Below are positions 43,808 to 53,099 of a DNA stretch of 64,000 bases, piece by piece; position 1 is the stretch's first letter; each line of letters opens with the position of its first letter. The stretch comes from Aquicoccus sp. G2-2 (GTDB lineage: Bacteria; Pseudomonadota; Alphaproteobacteria; Rhodobacterales; Rhodobacteraceae): positions 3,378,501 to 3,442,500 of the forward strand of contig NZ_JAYDCK010000003.1 in the NCBI RefSeq assembly GCF_034555965.1. Direction: 5' to 3'. The notes under the pieces were generated by a model. The model made no database searches and was not told the origin of the DNA. It worked only from the letters and a program-made list of their open reading frames with translations. The translations under genes and the position numbers were made by a program.

Positions 43808-44104
43808 ATGCATCCGAATACCGTAACACGAATACACCCCGAGGTAGTGCAAAGCGACAAGGCAACAGGCGGGCGCGTGCGCAGATGGATTGGCAGATGG
43901 ATTGATGGTGCCGTCATGCGCTGGCAACGCCGCCGGATGATCGAGGCGTTGCAGCGGCTTGACGACAGGATACTGCGCGATATCGGAGTTACGCGCGGGG
44001 AAATCCCTTACGTGGTTGAGGGATTTAGCCGCGACGAGCTGCGGATGAAACCGCCTACGCCGCCGATTGCCGAGACGCAGGACGATTACAAGATGGCGGC
44101 CTGA
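43808..44104 (+). CDS. DUF1127 domain protein
   Basis: This 98-residue protein starts MHPNTVTRIHPEVVQSDK. The C-terminal half carries the DUF1127 motif RRMIEALQRLDDRILRDIGVTRGEIPYV, an arginine-rich short helix-turn-helix-like domain. DUF1127 proteins have been tied to RNA maturation and phosphate or nitrogen responses in related bacteria, but the molecular role here is not shown. GGAGG at 43798-43803 fixes the start. The protein is basic and lacks a signal peptide. Confidence 0.8.
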   Translation: MHPNTVTRIHPEVVQSDKATGGRVRRWIGRWIDGAVMRWQRRRMIEALQRLDDRILRDIGVTRGEIPYVVEGFSRDELRMKPPTPPIAETQDDYKMAA

Positions 44105-44201
44105 CCTGCTGCTGCGCATAACCTTAGCGTCGCCGGGTTCCGGCGGCGCGACACGCAAATTGAAGAGAGACCCCGAAACTCTGCCAGAAGGAACCGGATC
44201 A

Positions 44202-44447
44202 ATGATGATTTGTAAAGCCGACTTCGAAGACCTGTTTCCCGATCTTTTCGATGGCAATCCGCGTCATGCGGCGACGCCCATGCGAACGGCATTAAGCGAT
44301 ACCTGCCTTGCCCGCTGGGTGGATGATGGTGGGCGGGTGAGCCGCACGATAGCAAGTGGCGATGCCGCGCCCGTGTCACGGCTGAACCGTGGGGCAACGC
44401 GTGTACCTGAAGGGTCACACGGGCGGAGATTGCCATTGTCGGTGTGA
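44202..44447 (+). CDS. Small protein of unknown function, doubtful
   Basis: The 81 residues begin MMICKADFEDLFPDLFDGNP, with AGAAGGAA 8 bases upstream. It lies in the same direction as the DUF1127 gene, 98 bases downstream. The C-terminal part is basic and low in complexity. No family is recognised, and the codon use is only moderately convincing, so it could be spurious. Confidence 0.35.
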   Translation: MMICKADFEDLFPDLFDGNPRHAATPMRTALSDTCLARWVDDGGRVSRTIASGDAAPVSRLNRGATRVPEGSHGRRLPLSV

Positions 44448-44538
44448 CTGACGCCCGGTTCCACTGCGCCCGGACTTGTGCCGGGGGCAGTGGCCGGGCC
44501 GAGCCAATACCCGATGGAGAGGTTTAGGGCGCGGTGTT

Positions 44539-45153
44539 TTACTGGGCGCTCCGGAGGGCACGGCGTTTGCGCTTGGCGGTCAGCACGGCGCGGCGGGGGC
44601 GCCATTTGTAGGCGGTATCCTCCAGCGTCGGCACCCATGTGAGCCGCCCGCCTTTGCGCCATGCATCAAGCACGATGCCGTGAAACATGTCGTCGCCCTT
44701 GGCGGAGACGATCACGGTGGAGTGCTCGATCCTGAGCGGGTTTTCGAAATTGGCGATGGCGCGGTGCAGGGTGAGGGTTTGGAAACCCTCCTGCGCCAGC
44801 CGTTTTTCAAGGTCTTGCGCCCAGTGCCAGCACAGGCCACGCGGGCGCAGCCCCATGTTGACCTTGGTATTATGAATGAGCGGCGGATCGGTGATGCCGT
44901 ATTGCGCGGCCAGACGCAGCGGGTAGCGATAGGCGATTTGCGCGGCGCGGGTGGCCTCGGTAGCGGAAACATCCGGACCGAGCGCGGTGATGGCATGGGC
45001 CAGCGCGGCAATCTGGCGTGCCTCCGGAGCGGGCGGCGGTGCGGCGCAAGCGGCAAGCCAGAGAACGGCCAGCAGGGCGGGAAGGCGGGGCACACGTAGT
45101 CTGGCGTTGTGGCGGGGCGCGACAACGCTGTTTCGCCTGGTGCGGGTGCTCAA
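44539..45153 (-). CDS. Probable lipoprotein of unknown function
   Basis: This 204-residue protein has an N-terminal hydrophobic stretch ending in AVLWLAACAAPPP, a lipobox (LAAC). The mature part includes AHAITALGPDVSATEATRAAQIAYRYPLRLAAQYGITDP and NMGLRPRGLCWHWAQDLEKRLAQEGF. It has a Cys-His arrangement (GLCWHW ... IEHSTVIV) like a papain-type active site. It is conserved-looking but not identified. Its start overlaps the previous gene's stop by 4 bases. Confidence 0.65.
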   Translation of the reverse strand: MSTRTRRNSVVAPRHNARLRVPRLPALLAVLWLAACAAPPPAPEARQIAALAHAITALGPDVSATEATRAAQIAYRYPLRLAAQYGITDPPLIHNTKVNMGLRPRGLCWHWAQDLEKRLAQEGFQTLTLHRAIANFENPLRIEHSTVIVSAKGDDMFHGIVLDAWRKGGRLTWVPTLEDTAYKWRPRRAVLTAKRKRRALRSAQ

Positions 45154-45885
45154 AGTGCCATTACCTTGTCATAGAATGCACGGTTCTGTGCCCGCGCCTC
45201 TTCCAGCAGGTCGGGATGTCGGCGCGCCTTGGGCAGGGCGGATTGCCAGTTTTCCGGCGTGGCGGTGGCGGGTGCGTCACGAAAGCCGCTGAACTTCGCG
45301 CCAGTCGGCAGGCAAAGCGTGCGCCGCCCCAGAAGCATTGCCCAGTAAGTGCCGTGGTAGCTGTTTGTCACCACCGTGTTGCCGCTGGCGATATGGGCGA
45401 TGGCGGTGCCGAGATCAGGCGCGAAATTGGTCATGCTTGGCATATCGGGCGGCAGCGGGAAGCCTTCGGATTTGCGGGCATGGAGAAAGAAGACAATCTC
45501 ATGCTCTGGTTCGGGGGGCATCGAAATGCGGCGACATGGCGGAAACGCATGGCACATATTCACAGCCGCGCACGCCCCAGTTTCGCGATGACAGAAGATT
45601 GCAGGCCCCGCGCATGATTTCGAAGCTCAGCCCCTTGGACGCGCGATTGTCGATGCCGACGCCCCAGAGCACACGGCGGCGGGCGTTTTCCGAGTGGTAG
45701 ATTACCGCATCAACGCATTGTTCGAAAGACTGCCCACCGCCAAAGATGGCGCGATGGCACATCGGCACATCGGCACCGAAATCTTGCACCTGCGCGGTGC
45801 CGAAATCGAAATACGCGGCCGGGCAGCAGCTTTGGTCGCCGATATTGCGGGTGCGGGCGAAATGTTGAAACGCGGTGTCGATCAT
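45150..45885 (-). CDS. Polysaccharide pyruvyl transferase-like protein, frame broken once
   Basis: The N-terminal part (MIDTAFQHFARTRNIGDQSCCPAAYFDFG) and the C-terminal part (EPEHEIVFFLHARKSEGFPLP ... SGNTVVTNSYHGTYWAMLLGRR ... KFSGFRDAP) lie in two frames. They meet at the six-G run 45513-45518; changing the run length by one or two bases joins them. VTNSYHGTYWAMLLG is typical of the CsaB/polysaccharide pyruvyl transferase fold, but the domain is short. It may add pyruvate to a surface glycan. The stop overlaps the start of the next lipoprotein gene. Confidence 0.65.
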
Positions 45886-45941
45886 GGCGGCAGGATAACG
45901 CCCATTGTCACGCTCGCCCAGCCCCACTAGGACTTGGGGTC

Positions 45942-46876
45942 ATGTTGGAGATATTTCTCAAGACTCTGCCGTTTTTCGCGCTCATCGGGCTTGGCTATGG
46001 GGCTGGGCGGACGAAGTTTTTTCCGAGGAAGCGACGGCCTATCTGACCAAGTTCGTGTTCTATTTCGCGCTGAGTGCGATGATCTTTGGTTTTGCGGCCA
46101 ACCTGAGCCTGTCGGATATCGTGCAGCCGCGCTTTATCGTGGCGTATCTGTGGGGGTCGGGATTCGTTTATGGAATCGGGCTGATCGTGGCGTTTCTGCG
46201 TGGCAAGGGGATTGAGGAGGCCTCGATCGAGGCGCAATGCACGGTGATCGGCAATACCGGGTTTCTGGGCGTGCCGATGTTGGCGCTGTTGTTGGGGCCG
46301 GAGGCGGTGGGGCCGGTGATGCTGACGCTGGCGATGGATTTGATCGTGTTTGGCTCTTTGATCGTGATCCTTGTGACCGGCAGGCGCGGCGGGCGGATGC
46401 ATTGGAGCGTTTTCGGCGTGGTGGCGCTGGGCTTGCTGAAAAACCCGATGATCGTGTCGATGGTGCTGGGGCTGGCGGTGTCGTTGCTGGAGGTGAAATT
46501 GCCGGTGCCCGCGCAGGAGTTCCTGTCGCTGCTGGGCGGGGCGGCCACGCCGGGGGCGTTGTTTGCCATCGGCGCGTCATTGGCCACGAAATCGGCAGAA
46601 CGGATGGTGGTTTCGGGGTGGCTGAGCTTTGCCAAGCTGGTGTTGCACCCTACGTTCGTCGCCATATCGGCGCTGGTGCTGTTCCCGCTGGACTCGTTTC
46701 AGGCGGCGGTGATGATTTCCTGCGCTTCGCTGCCGGTGGCGGGAAATATATATATCCTGGCGCAACATTACCGGATCGCGCCGCAAAGGGTTTCGGCTTC
46801 GATCCTGATTTCGACAGCGATGAGCGTGCTGACTGTGCCGGTGGTGATTACCTGGGTGACCGGGCTTTATAATTAG
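45942..46876 (+). CDS. AEC family transporter, frame broken once
   Basis: The start MLEIFLKTLPFFALIGLGYGAGRTKFF joins EEATAYLTKFVFYFALSAMIFGFAANL after one T is added to the six-T run 46017-46022. The result is a ten-helix permease of the auxin-efflux-carrier family (about 311 residues), which carries organic acids or related small molecules. A further signature is VIGNTGFLGVPMLALLLG. The substrate is unknown. The start has only a weak ribosome site. Confidence 0.8.
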
Positions 46877-46919
46877 GTGCCGCCACGGCCGAACCGTGAG
46901 CGGCGCAGGGATGTGGCGA

Positions 46920-47363
46920 TTACATTGGCGGAAGATCACCTGAATAGAGCCTGCCGCCGCGGTAGTTGGCAGGGTTTGGCGCCGAGGTTACGTAGCCGCT
47001 TGAGCAGCCCTTTGTGCGGCTCGCTGTGATTAGCGCGTTATAATGCCCGCGTGCAACTGCAAGCTGAGCAGACTGGTCAACGGTCAAGGGGACTACTGCG
47101 AGGGCCGGTGCATACAGGATCGACGCGATCAGGACCGCAGCCGTGTCGTTGTCGGCGGTTTTGTTTTGAATTCCGGTCAGGGTCTCGACGTAATGCGCCA
47201 ACCGGACTTGCTCCCGATCTATTTCCGCGCAGCTTGCGCCACTATAGACGATGCTTGGAATATATGCGGGCGCGATACGGCTTGGATATTCGGCGCATGC
47301 ACCGAGTGTAAGCGTTGAACTGATGACGGCAGCCTTAAAGACTTTACTGGCACTTAAAAACAT
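46920..47363 (-). CDS. Small lipoprotein of unknown function
   Basis: This 147-residue protein begins MFLSASKVFKAAVISSTLTLGACAEYPSRIAPAYI, with lipobox LGAC. A further hydrophobic segment (AAVLIASILYAPALAVVPL) suggests an additional membrane or core helix. The sequence before it (CAEIDREQVRLAHYVETLTGIQNKTADND) is polar and helical. No family is recognised. It lies at the edge of a lower-GC stretch and converges with the transporter gene. Confidence 0.65.
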   Translation of the reverse strand: MFLSASKVFKAAVISSTLTLGACAEYPSRIAPAYIPSIVYSGASCAEIDREQVRLAHYVETLTGIQNKTADNDTAAVLIASILYAPALAVVPLTVDQSAQLAVARGHYNALITASRTKGCSSGYVTSAPNPANYRGGRLYSGDLPPM

Positions 47364-47888
47364 TTATCCCCCGATAACATTTTTTATTGATTATTGAACT
47401 CGCGGCGACACTGAGCGAGAATCAACAGAAGAGTCAAGGCGCCGAGGATGGCATTTTTCGGATGATTGTGAGTAGAATTTTTATGTTTTTGCATGGAGTT
47501 TTCCGCTTTTCCCCGGGAACGTTTTTAACGCGGCACAGCGCATACGTATCGGTATGGACCGCCATAAAATTACTCAAGTCTATAAATAAATGATGCAGCG
47601 CATAGCATTGTTGGGGTGCGCCGCGTTTGCGTATTGAGTCGCCAAAAGACACGTCAGAAAATCGAAAATGCACCCTTTTCACCAGCGTCCTGAAGGCACC
47701 TTTCGCGGCGTGTGTTTTAGTGTAAATCTGAAGATTTTGTGCCGGGCAAGCTGGCTTGGGTTGGTTTGCCGAGATATTTGCCCTATCACGGCGAAAATGC
47801 TGAATTGCCCGTGGCGGACGGGCCTTACAGATGCTTTGGATCAAGGCGGTTTTCAACCTGAGCTTGATGCGCTTTGGAGAGGTGTTGG
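47364..47888. other. AT-richer non-coding stretch
   Basis: About 525 bases with lower GC than the surroundings and many T-runs (for example near 47379 and 47525). I see no protein-coding gene, although two frames of about 70 codons are open (47387-47593 and 47668-47892), without good ribosome sites. It could be a relic of transferred DNA or hold regulatory signals for the flanking genes. No insertion-sequence ends or attachment sites are visible. Confidence 0.5.
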
Positions 47889-48565
47889 ATGAGCGGACGA
47901 TATAACCCCGTGCCGATGATGGACTGGATCGACAGGCCGGACGCCGAGATAGCAGAGCGGGCGGCGATGGTGCGTGAAGAGATGGCGCGGCGGCACACGA
48001 TCCGCGATTTTTCGACCCGTCCGGTGGCGCGCGGGGTGATTGAGGATTGCATTCGCGTGGCCGGGTTGGCGCCGTCGGGGGCGAACCAGCAGCCGTGGCA
48101 TTTCGTGGCGATCTCCGACCCGGCGGTGAAATCGAAGATCCGGGCTGCGGCGGAGGAGGAAGAGGCGCGATTCTATGCCGGGGGGCCGGGACGGAATGGC
48201 TGGCGGCGCTGGAGGCGATTGGGACCGACCTCAACAAGCCGCATCTGGAACTGGCGCCATGGCTGATCGTGGTCTTTGCGCAGCGTTGGGGGCAAAACCC
48301 GGATGGCAGCCGCGCCAAGCATTATTATGTGCCTGAAAGCGTCGGGCTGGCCGGTGGTTTCCTGATCACCGCGCTGCACCGAGCCGGGTTGGCGGCATTG
48401 ACCCACACGCCCAACCCGATGAAATTCCTGACCGATATTTGTGGCCGCCCGGCGCATGAAAAGCCGATCATGATCATGGCGGTGGGCCACCCCGCAGAGG
48501 GGGCGACGGTGCCACAGGAGGCATTGAGAAAGAAACCGCTGGATGAGATTGCAACATTCCTTTGA
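47889..48565 (+). CDS. Nitroreductase family protein, frame broken once
   Basis: The FMN-binding start is MSGRYNPVPMMDWIDRPDAEI and RRHTIRDFSTRPVARGVIEDCIRVAGLAPSGANQQPWHFVA, the standard nitroreductase opening. After one G is added to the six-G run 48180-48185 the frame continues AGTEWLAALEAIGTDLNKPHLELAPWLIVVFAQ to GGFLITALHRAGLAALTHTPNPMKFL. The product is about 225 residues. GGAGAGG at 47876-47882 fixes the start. The likely role is an NAD(P)H-dependent flavin oxidoreductase of unknown natural substrate. Confidence 0.85.
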
Positions 48566-48619
48566 AATGCCGATCCTGATGCGGCGATGTTTGTGCAAAA
48601 CGAGATGGGGTGCGAAACC

Positions 48620-49450
48620 ATGAAGACGATTTCGGAGAATAGGTGCTTTGGCGGGGTGCAGGGGGTTTACAGCCATCCATCCAAGGCCTGCGATTGCGAC
48701 ATGACCTTCGGGCTTTTCCTGCCGGAAGAGGCGGCGGATGGGCCGGTGCCGGTGTTGTGGTATCTGTCTGGGCTGACCTGCACCCATGAGAACGCCATGG
48801 TGAAGGCCGGTGCACAAGGCTGGGCGGCGGAGCAGGGTATTGCGCTGGTGTTCCCCGATACAAGCCCGCGCGGTGAGGGGGTCGCCGATGATGAGGCTTA
48901 TGATCTAGGGCAGGGGGCGGGGTTTTACGTCAACGCCACGCAAGCGCCATGGGCACCGCATTTTCGGATGTGGGATTATGTGGCCGAGGAATTGCCGGGG
49001 CTTTTGGGCAAGGAATTCGCGCTTGATATGGAGCGGCAGGCGATTACCGGGCATTCGATGGGCGGGCATGGCGCGCTGACGCTGGCGATGGGGCTGAAGG
49101 GGCGGTATCGCTCGGCTTCGGCCTTCGCACCGATCTGTCATCCGAGCGCAAGCGAGTGGGGCCGCAAGCAGCTTGGTGCTTATCTGGGCGAGGATGAGGC
49201 CACATGGGCGCGCCATGACGCAACGCTGACGCTGCGCGATCATGGCTTTGACGGGCCAATGCTTATTGATGTGGGCACGGACGATCAGTTCTTTGACCAT
49301 CTCGGCCTTGATGCGTTTGCGGGCGCGGTTGCCGCGCGGCGGTGCGAGGCGGTGCTGAGGCTGCAAAAAGGCTATGACCACAGCTATTTCTTTGTGTCGT
49401 CCTTCATGGAAGATCATGTCGGCTTTCATGCGGAGGCGCTTTATGCCTGA
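48620..49450 (+). CDS. fghA: S-formylglutathione hydrolase
   Basis: This 276-residue alpha/beta-hydrolase of glutathione-dependent formaldehyde detoxification starts MKTISENRCFGGVQGVYSH. Conserved features are YLSGLTCTHENAMVKAG, the nucleophile elbow GHSMGGHGAL (catalytic Ser), and the final DHSYFFVSSFMEDHVGFHAEAL with the catalytic His. It hydrolyses S-formylglutathione to glutathione and formate. The partner dehydrogenase is not seen in the window. Its last codons overlap the start of the methyltransferase gene. Confidence 0.93.
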   Translation: MKTISENRCFGGVQGVYSHPSKACDCDMTFGLFLPEEAADGPVPVLWYLSGLTCTHENAMVKAGAQGWAAEQGIALVFPDTSPRGEGVADDEAYDLGQGAGFYVNATQAPWAPHFRMWDYVAEELPGLLGKEFALDMERQAITGHSMGGHGALTLAMGLKGRYRSASAFAPICHPSASEWGRKQLGAYLGEDEATWARHDATLTLRDHGFDGPMLIDVGTDDQFFDHLGLDAFAGAVAARRCEAVLRLQKGYDHSYFFVSSFMEDHVGFHAEALYA

Positions 49451-50118
49451 GCGCTCACTTGCGGAGATATTTTTGGCCAATGGTGGCCGCCAGATCAACA
49501 AGTGGCTGCATTATTTCGACATCTACGAGCGCCATTTCGCGCGGTTTCGCGGGCAGGCGCCGGTGATGCTTGAGATTGGCGTGCTGGGTGGCGGGTCGTT
49601 GCAGATGTGGAAGGAATATTTCGGGCCGGAGGCGCAGATTGTCGGGTTGGACATCAACCCCAAATGCGCCGATTTCGCGGAAGATGGCGTCGAGGTGGTG
49701 ATTGGCTCGCAAGATGACGCGAGCGTGCTTGACGCGCTCTTGGAGCGCCATGCATTCGATATTGTGCTGGATGATGGCAGCCACATGATGCAACACATGA
49801 GCGCCAGCTTCGCGCAGCTTTACGGGCAGGTGTCAGCCACCGGGGTGTACATGCTTGAAGACCTGCATTGCTGCTATTTTGAGGGTTATGAGGGCGGGTT
49901 GAAGCGCGAGGGGTCGTTTATCGAGATCGTGAAAGACCGGATCGACCAGTTGCACGCGCATTATGCCAAGGGGCTGAAGCCCGACGCGTTCACCCGAGAG
50001 ACGGGGGATTCACATTTACGACTCGATTGTCGCGTTCGAGCGCGCACCGCAGGGTGAGCGCCAGAAACTGCGCACCGGCGCGATGGGGACGTTGAATATC
50101 GGAAAGGCGAAGGCATGA
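49443..50118 (+). CDS. Class I SAM-dependent methyltransferase, frame broken once
   Basis: The start MPERSLAEIFLANGGRQINKWLHYFDIYERHFARF is followed by the SAM-binding motif VMLEIGVLGGGSLQMWKEYFG and LDDGSHMMQHMSASFAQLYG. The run of five G at 50003-50007 breaks the frame; a change of one or two bases makes it read IHIYDSIVAFERAPQGERQKLR to the stop at 50116-50118, which overlaps the sthA start (ATGA). The acceptor is unknown; related proteins are often found in glycan or antibiotic clusters. It overlaps fghA by 8 bases. Confidence 0.75.
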
Positions 50119-51548
50119 GCGATTACGACCTGATTATTATCGGCTCTGGTCCGGCGGGGCGGGCGGCAGCCATTCAGGCGGGCAAGCTTAAGCGCAGGGT
50201 GCTGGTGGTGGATCGGCATGACCGGTTCGGCGGGGTGTCGGTGCATACCGGCACGATCCCGTCAAAGACCCTGCGCGAGACGGTGCTGAACCTGTCCGGC
50301 TGGCGTGAGCGCAGCTTTTACGGGCGCTCCTACCGCGTGAAGGACGATATCGACGCGGCCGACCTGAAGATGCGGCTTGGCAAGACGCTGGATTACGAGG
50401 TCGATATTCTTGAGCATCAGTTCAACCGCAACCATGTCGAGACGCTGAACGGTTTTGCGCGGTTTCTTGGCCCGCATGAAATAGAGGTGGCGACGGAGGC
50501 AGGCGAGGTGCGCCGGTTGAGCGCCGAGCGGTTCCTGATCGCCACCGGCACGGTGACGTTCCGGCCCGATTATGTGCCGTTCAACGGCAGCACCATCGTT
50601 GACAGCGATACGTTTCTGGAGCTGGGGCGAATTCCGCGCTCGCTTGCTGTGATCGGGGCGGGTGTGATTGGGGTGGAATATGCCACCATGTTTTCCGCAC
50701 TTGATGTGCGGATCACACTGATCGAGCCGCGCGAGACGTTTCTCGATTACATCGACCGGACGATTATCGAGGAATTTGTCCATGAGATTCGTGACAACGG
50801 TGTTGATCTCAGGCTCGGCTCATCGGTGACGAAGATCGAGGATGGTGGCAATCATGTTGAGGTGAGCCTTGATAACGGGCGTCATGTGCGCGCCGAGATG
50901 CTGCTCTTCGCCGCCGGGCGGATGGGGGCGACCGACAAGCTCAATCTGAAGGCGGTCGGGCTTGAGACCGACCACCGCGGGCGGCTTGAGGTGGATCGCA
51001 AGAGTTATCAGACGGCGGTGAGCCATATCTATGCGGCGGGCGATGTGATTGGCCATCCGTCGCTGGCCTCGACCAGTTTGCAGCAGGGGCGGGTGGCGGC
51101 GTGCCATGCGCTTGAAACGCCGACGCTGCCGGAAAGCCCGTGGTTTCCTTACGGCATTTATTCGGTGCCGGAAATATCCACTTGCGGCATGTCGGAGGAG
51201 GAGATGCGCGAGCGGGGTATTCCTTATGAGGTGGGGATTGCGCGGTTTCGGGAGACCAGCCGGGGGCATATCATGGGGTTGGAGCATGGGCTTTTGAAGA
51301 TGCTGGTCAGCCTGAAGACGCGGCGTGTTCTGGGTGTGCAGATCGTCGGTGAGGGCGCGACCGAGCTTATTCATATCGCGCAGGCGGTGCTGAACCTGAA
51401 GGGGACGGTGGATTATTTCGTGCAGAACACCTTCAATTATCCCACGCTGGCGGAGGCATATCGGATTGCCGGGCTGGATGCGTTCAACCGGATGCCGATC
51501 CCGGAGGCATACAAGATCAAACCCAAGGAAAAGAAGGGCAAGGCGTGA
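50115..51548 (+). CDS. sthA: Soluble pyridine nucleotide transhydrogenase (Si-specific)
   Basis: This 477-residue flavoprotein of the pyridine nucleotide-disulfide family has an FAD start [29 protein letters not shown], an NAD(P) domain ([23 protein letters not shown]), and the family signature [10 protein letters not shown]. The dimerisation domain includes [47 protein letters not shown]. It moves reducing equivalents between NADPH and NADH. The usual N-terminal Cys (GGGCTHWGTIPSK in E. coli) is replaced here by [13 protein letters not shown]. Confidence 0.88.
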   Translation: MSDYDLIIIGSGPAGRAAAIQAGKLKRRVLVVDRHDRFGGVSVHTGTIPSKTLRETVLNLSGWRERSFYGRSYRVKDDIDAADLKMRLGKTLDYEVDILEHQFNRNHVETLNGFARFLGPHEIEVATEAGEVRRLSAERFLIATGTVTFRPDYVPFNGSTIVDSDTFLELGRIPRSLAVIGAGVIGVEYATMFSALDVRITLIEPRETFLDYIDRTIIEEFVHEIRDNGVDLRLGSSVTKIEDGGNHVEVSLDNGRHVRAEMLLFAAGRMGATDKLNLKAVGLETDHRGRLEVDRKSYQTAVSHIYAAGDVIGHPSLASTSLQQGRVAACHALETPTLPESPWFPYGIYSVPEISTCGMSEEEMRERGIPYEVGIARFRETSRGHIMGLEHGLLKMLVSLKTRRVLGVQIVGEGATELIHIAQAVLNLKGTVDYFVQNTFNYPTLAEAYRIAGLDAFNRMPIPEAYKIKPKEKKGKA

Positions 51549-51988
51549 TTTACGTGGATGCGGATGCCTGCCCGGTGAAAGCCGAGGCCGAGCGGGTGGC
51601 GACACGCCATCGCGTGCAGATGTTCGTGGTGTCCAACGGCGGTTTGCGGCCATCGCAGAACCCGCTGGTCGAGACGGTGATCGTGCCGGAAGGCCCGGAC
51701 GTGGCCGATCAGTGGATTGCCGAGCGTGCGGGCGCGGGCGACGTGGTTATCACCGGAGATATTCCGCTGGCCGCGAAATGCGTCGAGGCGGGGGCGCGGG
51801 TCTTGAAGCATAACGGCGAGCGGTTGAGCCAGGCGAATGTGCGCGAGGCGTTGGCGATGCGTGACCTGATGACAGATCTGCGCGCGGCGGACCCGTTCCG
51901 GCAAGGCGGCGGCAAGGCGTTTTCCAAGGCCGACCGGTCAAGGTTTCTGGATGCGCTGGAGCGTGAATTGCGCGCCGCGGGGGCGTGA
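51545..51988 (+). CDS. YaiI/YqxD (DUF188) family protein
   Basis: This 147-residue protein starts with GTG overlapping the sthA stop (GTGA) and matches the DUF188 pattern [19 protein letters not shown] ... [40 protein letters not shown]. The fold resembles PIN-like nucleases, and conserved Asp residues ([15 protein letters not shown]) may bind metal. Its function is unknown. It ends the coupled run that began with fghA. Confidence 0.88.
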   Translation: MIYVDADACPVKAEAERVATRHRVQMFVVSNGGLRPSQNPLVETVIVPEGPDVADQWIAERAGAGDVVITGDIPLAAKCVEAGARVLKHNGERLSQANVREALAMRDLMTDLRAADPFRQGGGKAFSKADRSRFLDALERELRAAGA

Positions 51989-51999
51989 GGCGGGCGCGC

Positions 52000-52115
52000 G
52001 CGGCCCGGCAGCGCCCGCCCACCCACCCGGCCGCCGGGCCGCGCTTGGCGCATATGCTGGCGGTTGAAGCGCCGGTGGTTGCCGTTGCGGATTGGATATT
52101 TGAGGCAAAATGAAG
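52000..52115 (+). repeat. Long hairpin followed by GGATATTT-NN-GGCAAAATGAAG motif
   Basis: GCGCGGCCCGG just after the DUF188 gene and CCGGGCCGCGC near 52045 form a stem, and the motif is at 52094-52115. This is the second of three such elements (others at 40583-40629 and 63733-63779). The exact stem start within 51995-52050 is approximate. Confidence 0.6.
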
Positions 52116-52178
52116 CGGGGGGTTGCGCGGGTCGGGCGCGGGCGTGCAAGTTTCCTTGGTGATGGCATGGAGGCGCAT

Positions 52179-53099
52179 ATGGATGTGGTGATGATCCCCT
52201 TTGCGGAGGGGGAAGCGAAGCTGAGTTGGCAGGGCTTGCTGGCGGCGTTCGAGGCCGGGCACAGGCGCGCCAAGGCGGAGATTGGCGATACGTTTCTTTA
52301 TCGCGGTGACGATACGCTGCTTAGCCGGGCGGCGTGGATCGACGGGATGGGGGTTGCGGTGAAGTCGGCAACGATTTTCCCGGCCAACAAGGCGGCGAGC
52401 AAGCCGATGGTGAACGGGGCGGTGAACCTATATTCCGATCATGACGGGATGCTGGAAGCGATCGTCGATTTTCATCTGGTGACCAAGTGGAAGACGGCGG
52501 GGGATAGCCTGTTGTCTGCCTCAAGACTGGCGCGCAAGGATGCGAAGCGGTTTTTGCTGGTTGGCGCCGGGACGGTGGGGCGGTCGATGTATGAGGCTTA
52601 CGGCGCGGTTTTTGGGGGTGCGGAATTTGCTGTGTGGAATCGCTCGCCCGAGGGGGCCGAGAAGATGGCGGCAGAATGCCCCGGAATGAGCGTTGCACGC
52701 GATTTGGAAAGCGCGGTGGGCGAGGCGGATGTGATTTGTTGCGCCACGATGTCGCCCGAGCCGGTGGTGAAGGGGGCGTGGCTGCAGCCGGGGCAGCATC
52801 TTGATCTCATTGGGGCATATAGGCCTGATATGCGGGAAGTGGATGATGAGGCGATGACGCGCGCGCGGGTGTTTGTTGATAGCTATGACACCACGCTGGA
52901 GCATATCGGTGAGTTGATCGAACCGCTGAGTTCAGGGGCGCTCAGGCGCGAGGACGTTCTGGCGGATTTCTACCAGCCTGAGGCGTATTGCCGGGAGAGC
53001 GATGAGGAGATCACCATTGCCAAGAATGGCGGCGGTGCACATCTTGACCTGATGACGGCGCGTTATGTGCTGTCGGCGTGGCGCGGTGAAGAGGGTTAG
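52179..53099 (+). CDS. Ornithine cyclodeaminase family protein
   Basis: The product is about 306 residues. The NAD-binding region is KRFLLVGAGTVGRSMYEAYGAVFGG, and the mu-crystallin/ornithine cyclodeaminase signature includes AVKSATIFPANKAASKPMVNGAVNLYSDHDG and LIGAYRPDMREVDDEAMTRARVFVD. It converts ornithine to proline, or reduces related ketimines; the substrate is not certain. The ATG at 52179 is fixed by GGAGG at 52169-52173. No arginine-catabolism genes lie beside it. Confidence 0.9.
   Translation: MDVVMIPFAEGEAKLSWQGLLAAFEAGHRRAKAEIGDTFLYRGDDTLLSRAAWIDGMGVAVKSATIFPANKAASKPMVNGAVNLYSDHDGMLEAIVDFHLVTKWKTAGDSLLSASRLARKDAKRFLLVGAGTVGRSMYEAYGAVFGGAEFAVWNRSPEGAEKMAAECPGMSVARDLESAVGEADVICCATMSPEPVVKGAWLQPGQHLDLIGAYRPDMREVDDEAMTRARVFVDSYDTTLEHIGELIEPLSSGALRREDVLADFYQPEAYCRESDEEITIAKNGGGAHLDLMTARYVLSAWRGEEG

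Noticed and set aside
47387..47593. 68-codon frame in the AT-rich spacer
   Set aside because: The start is a TTG without a ribosome site, and the composition gives no family hint.
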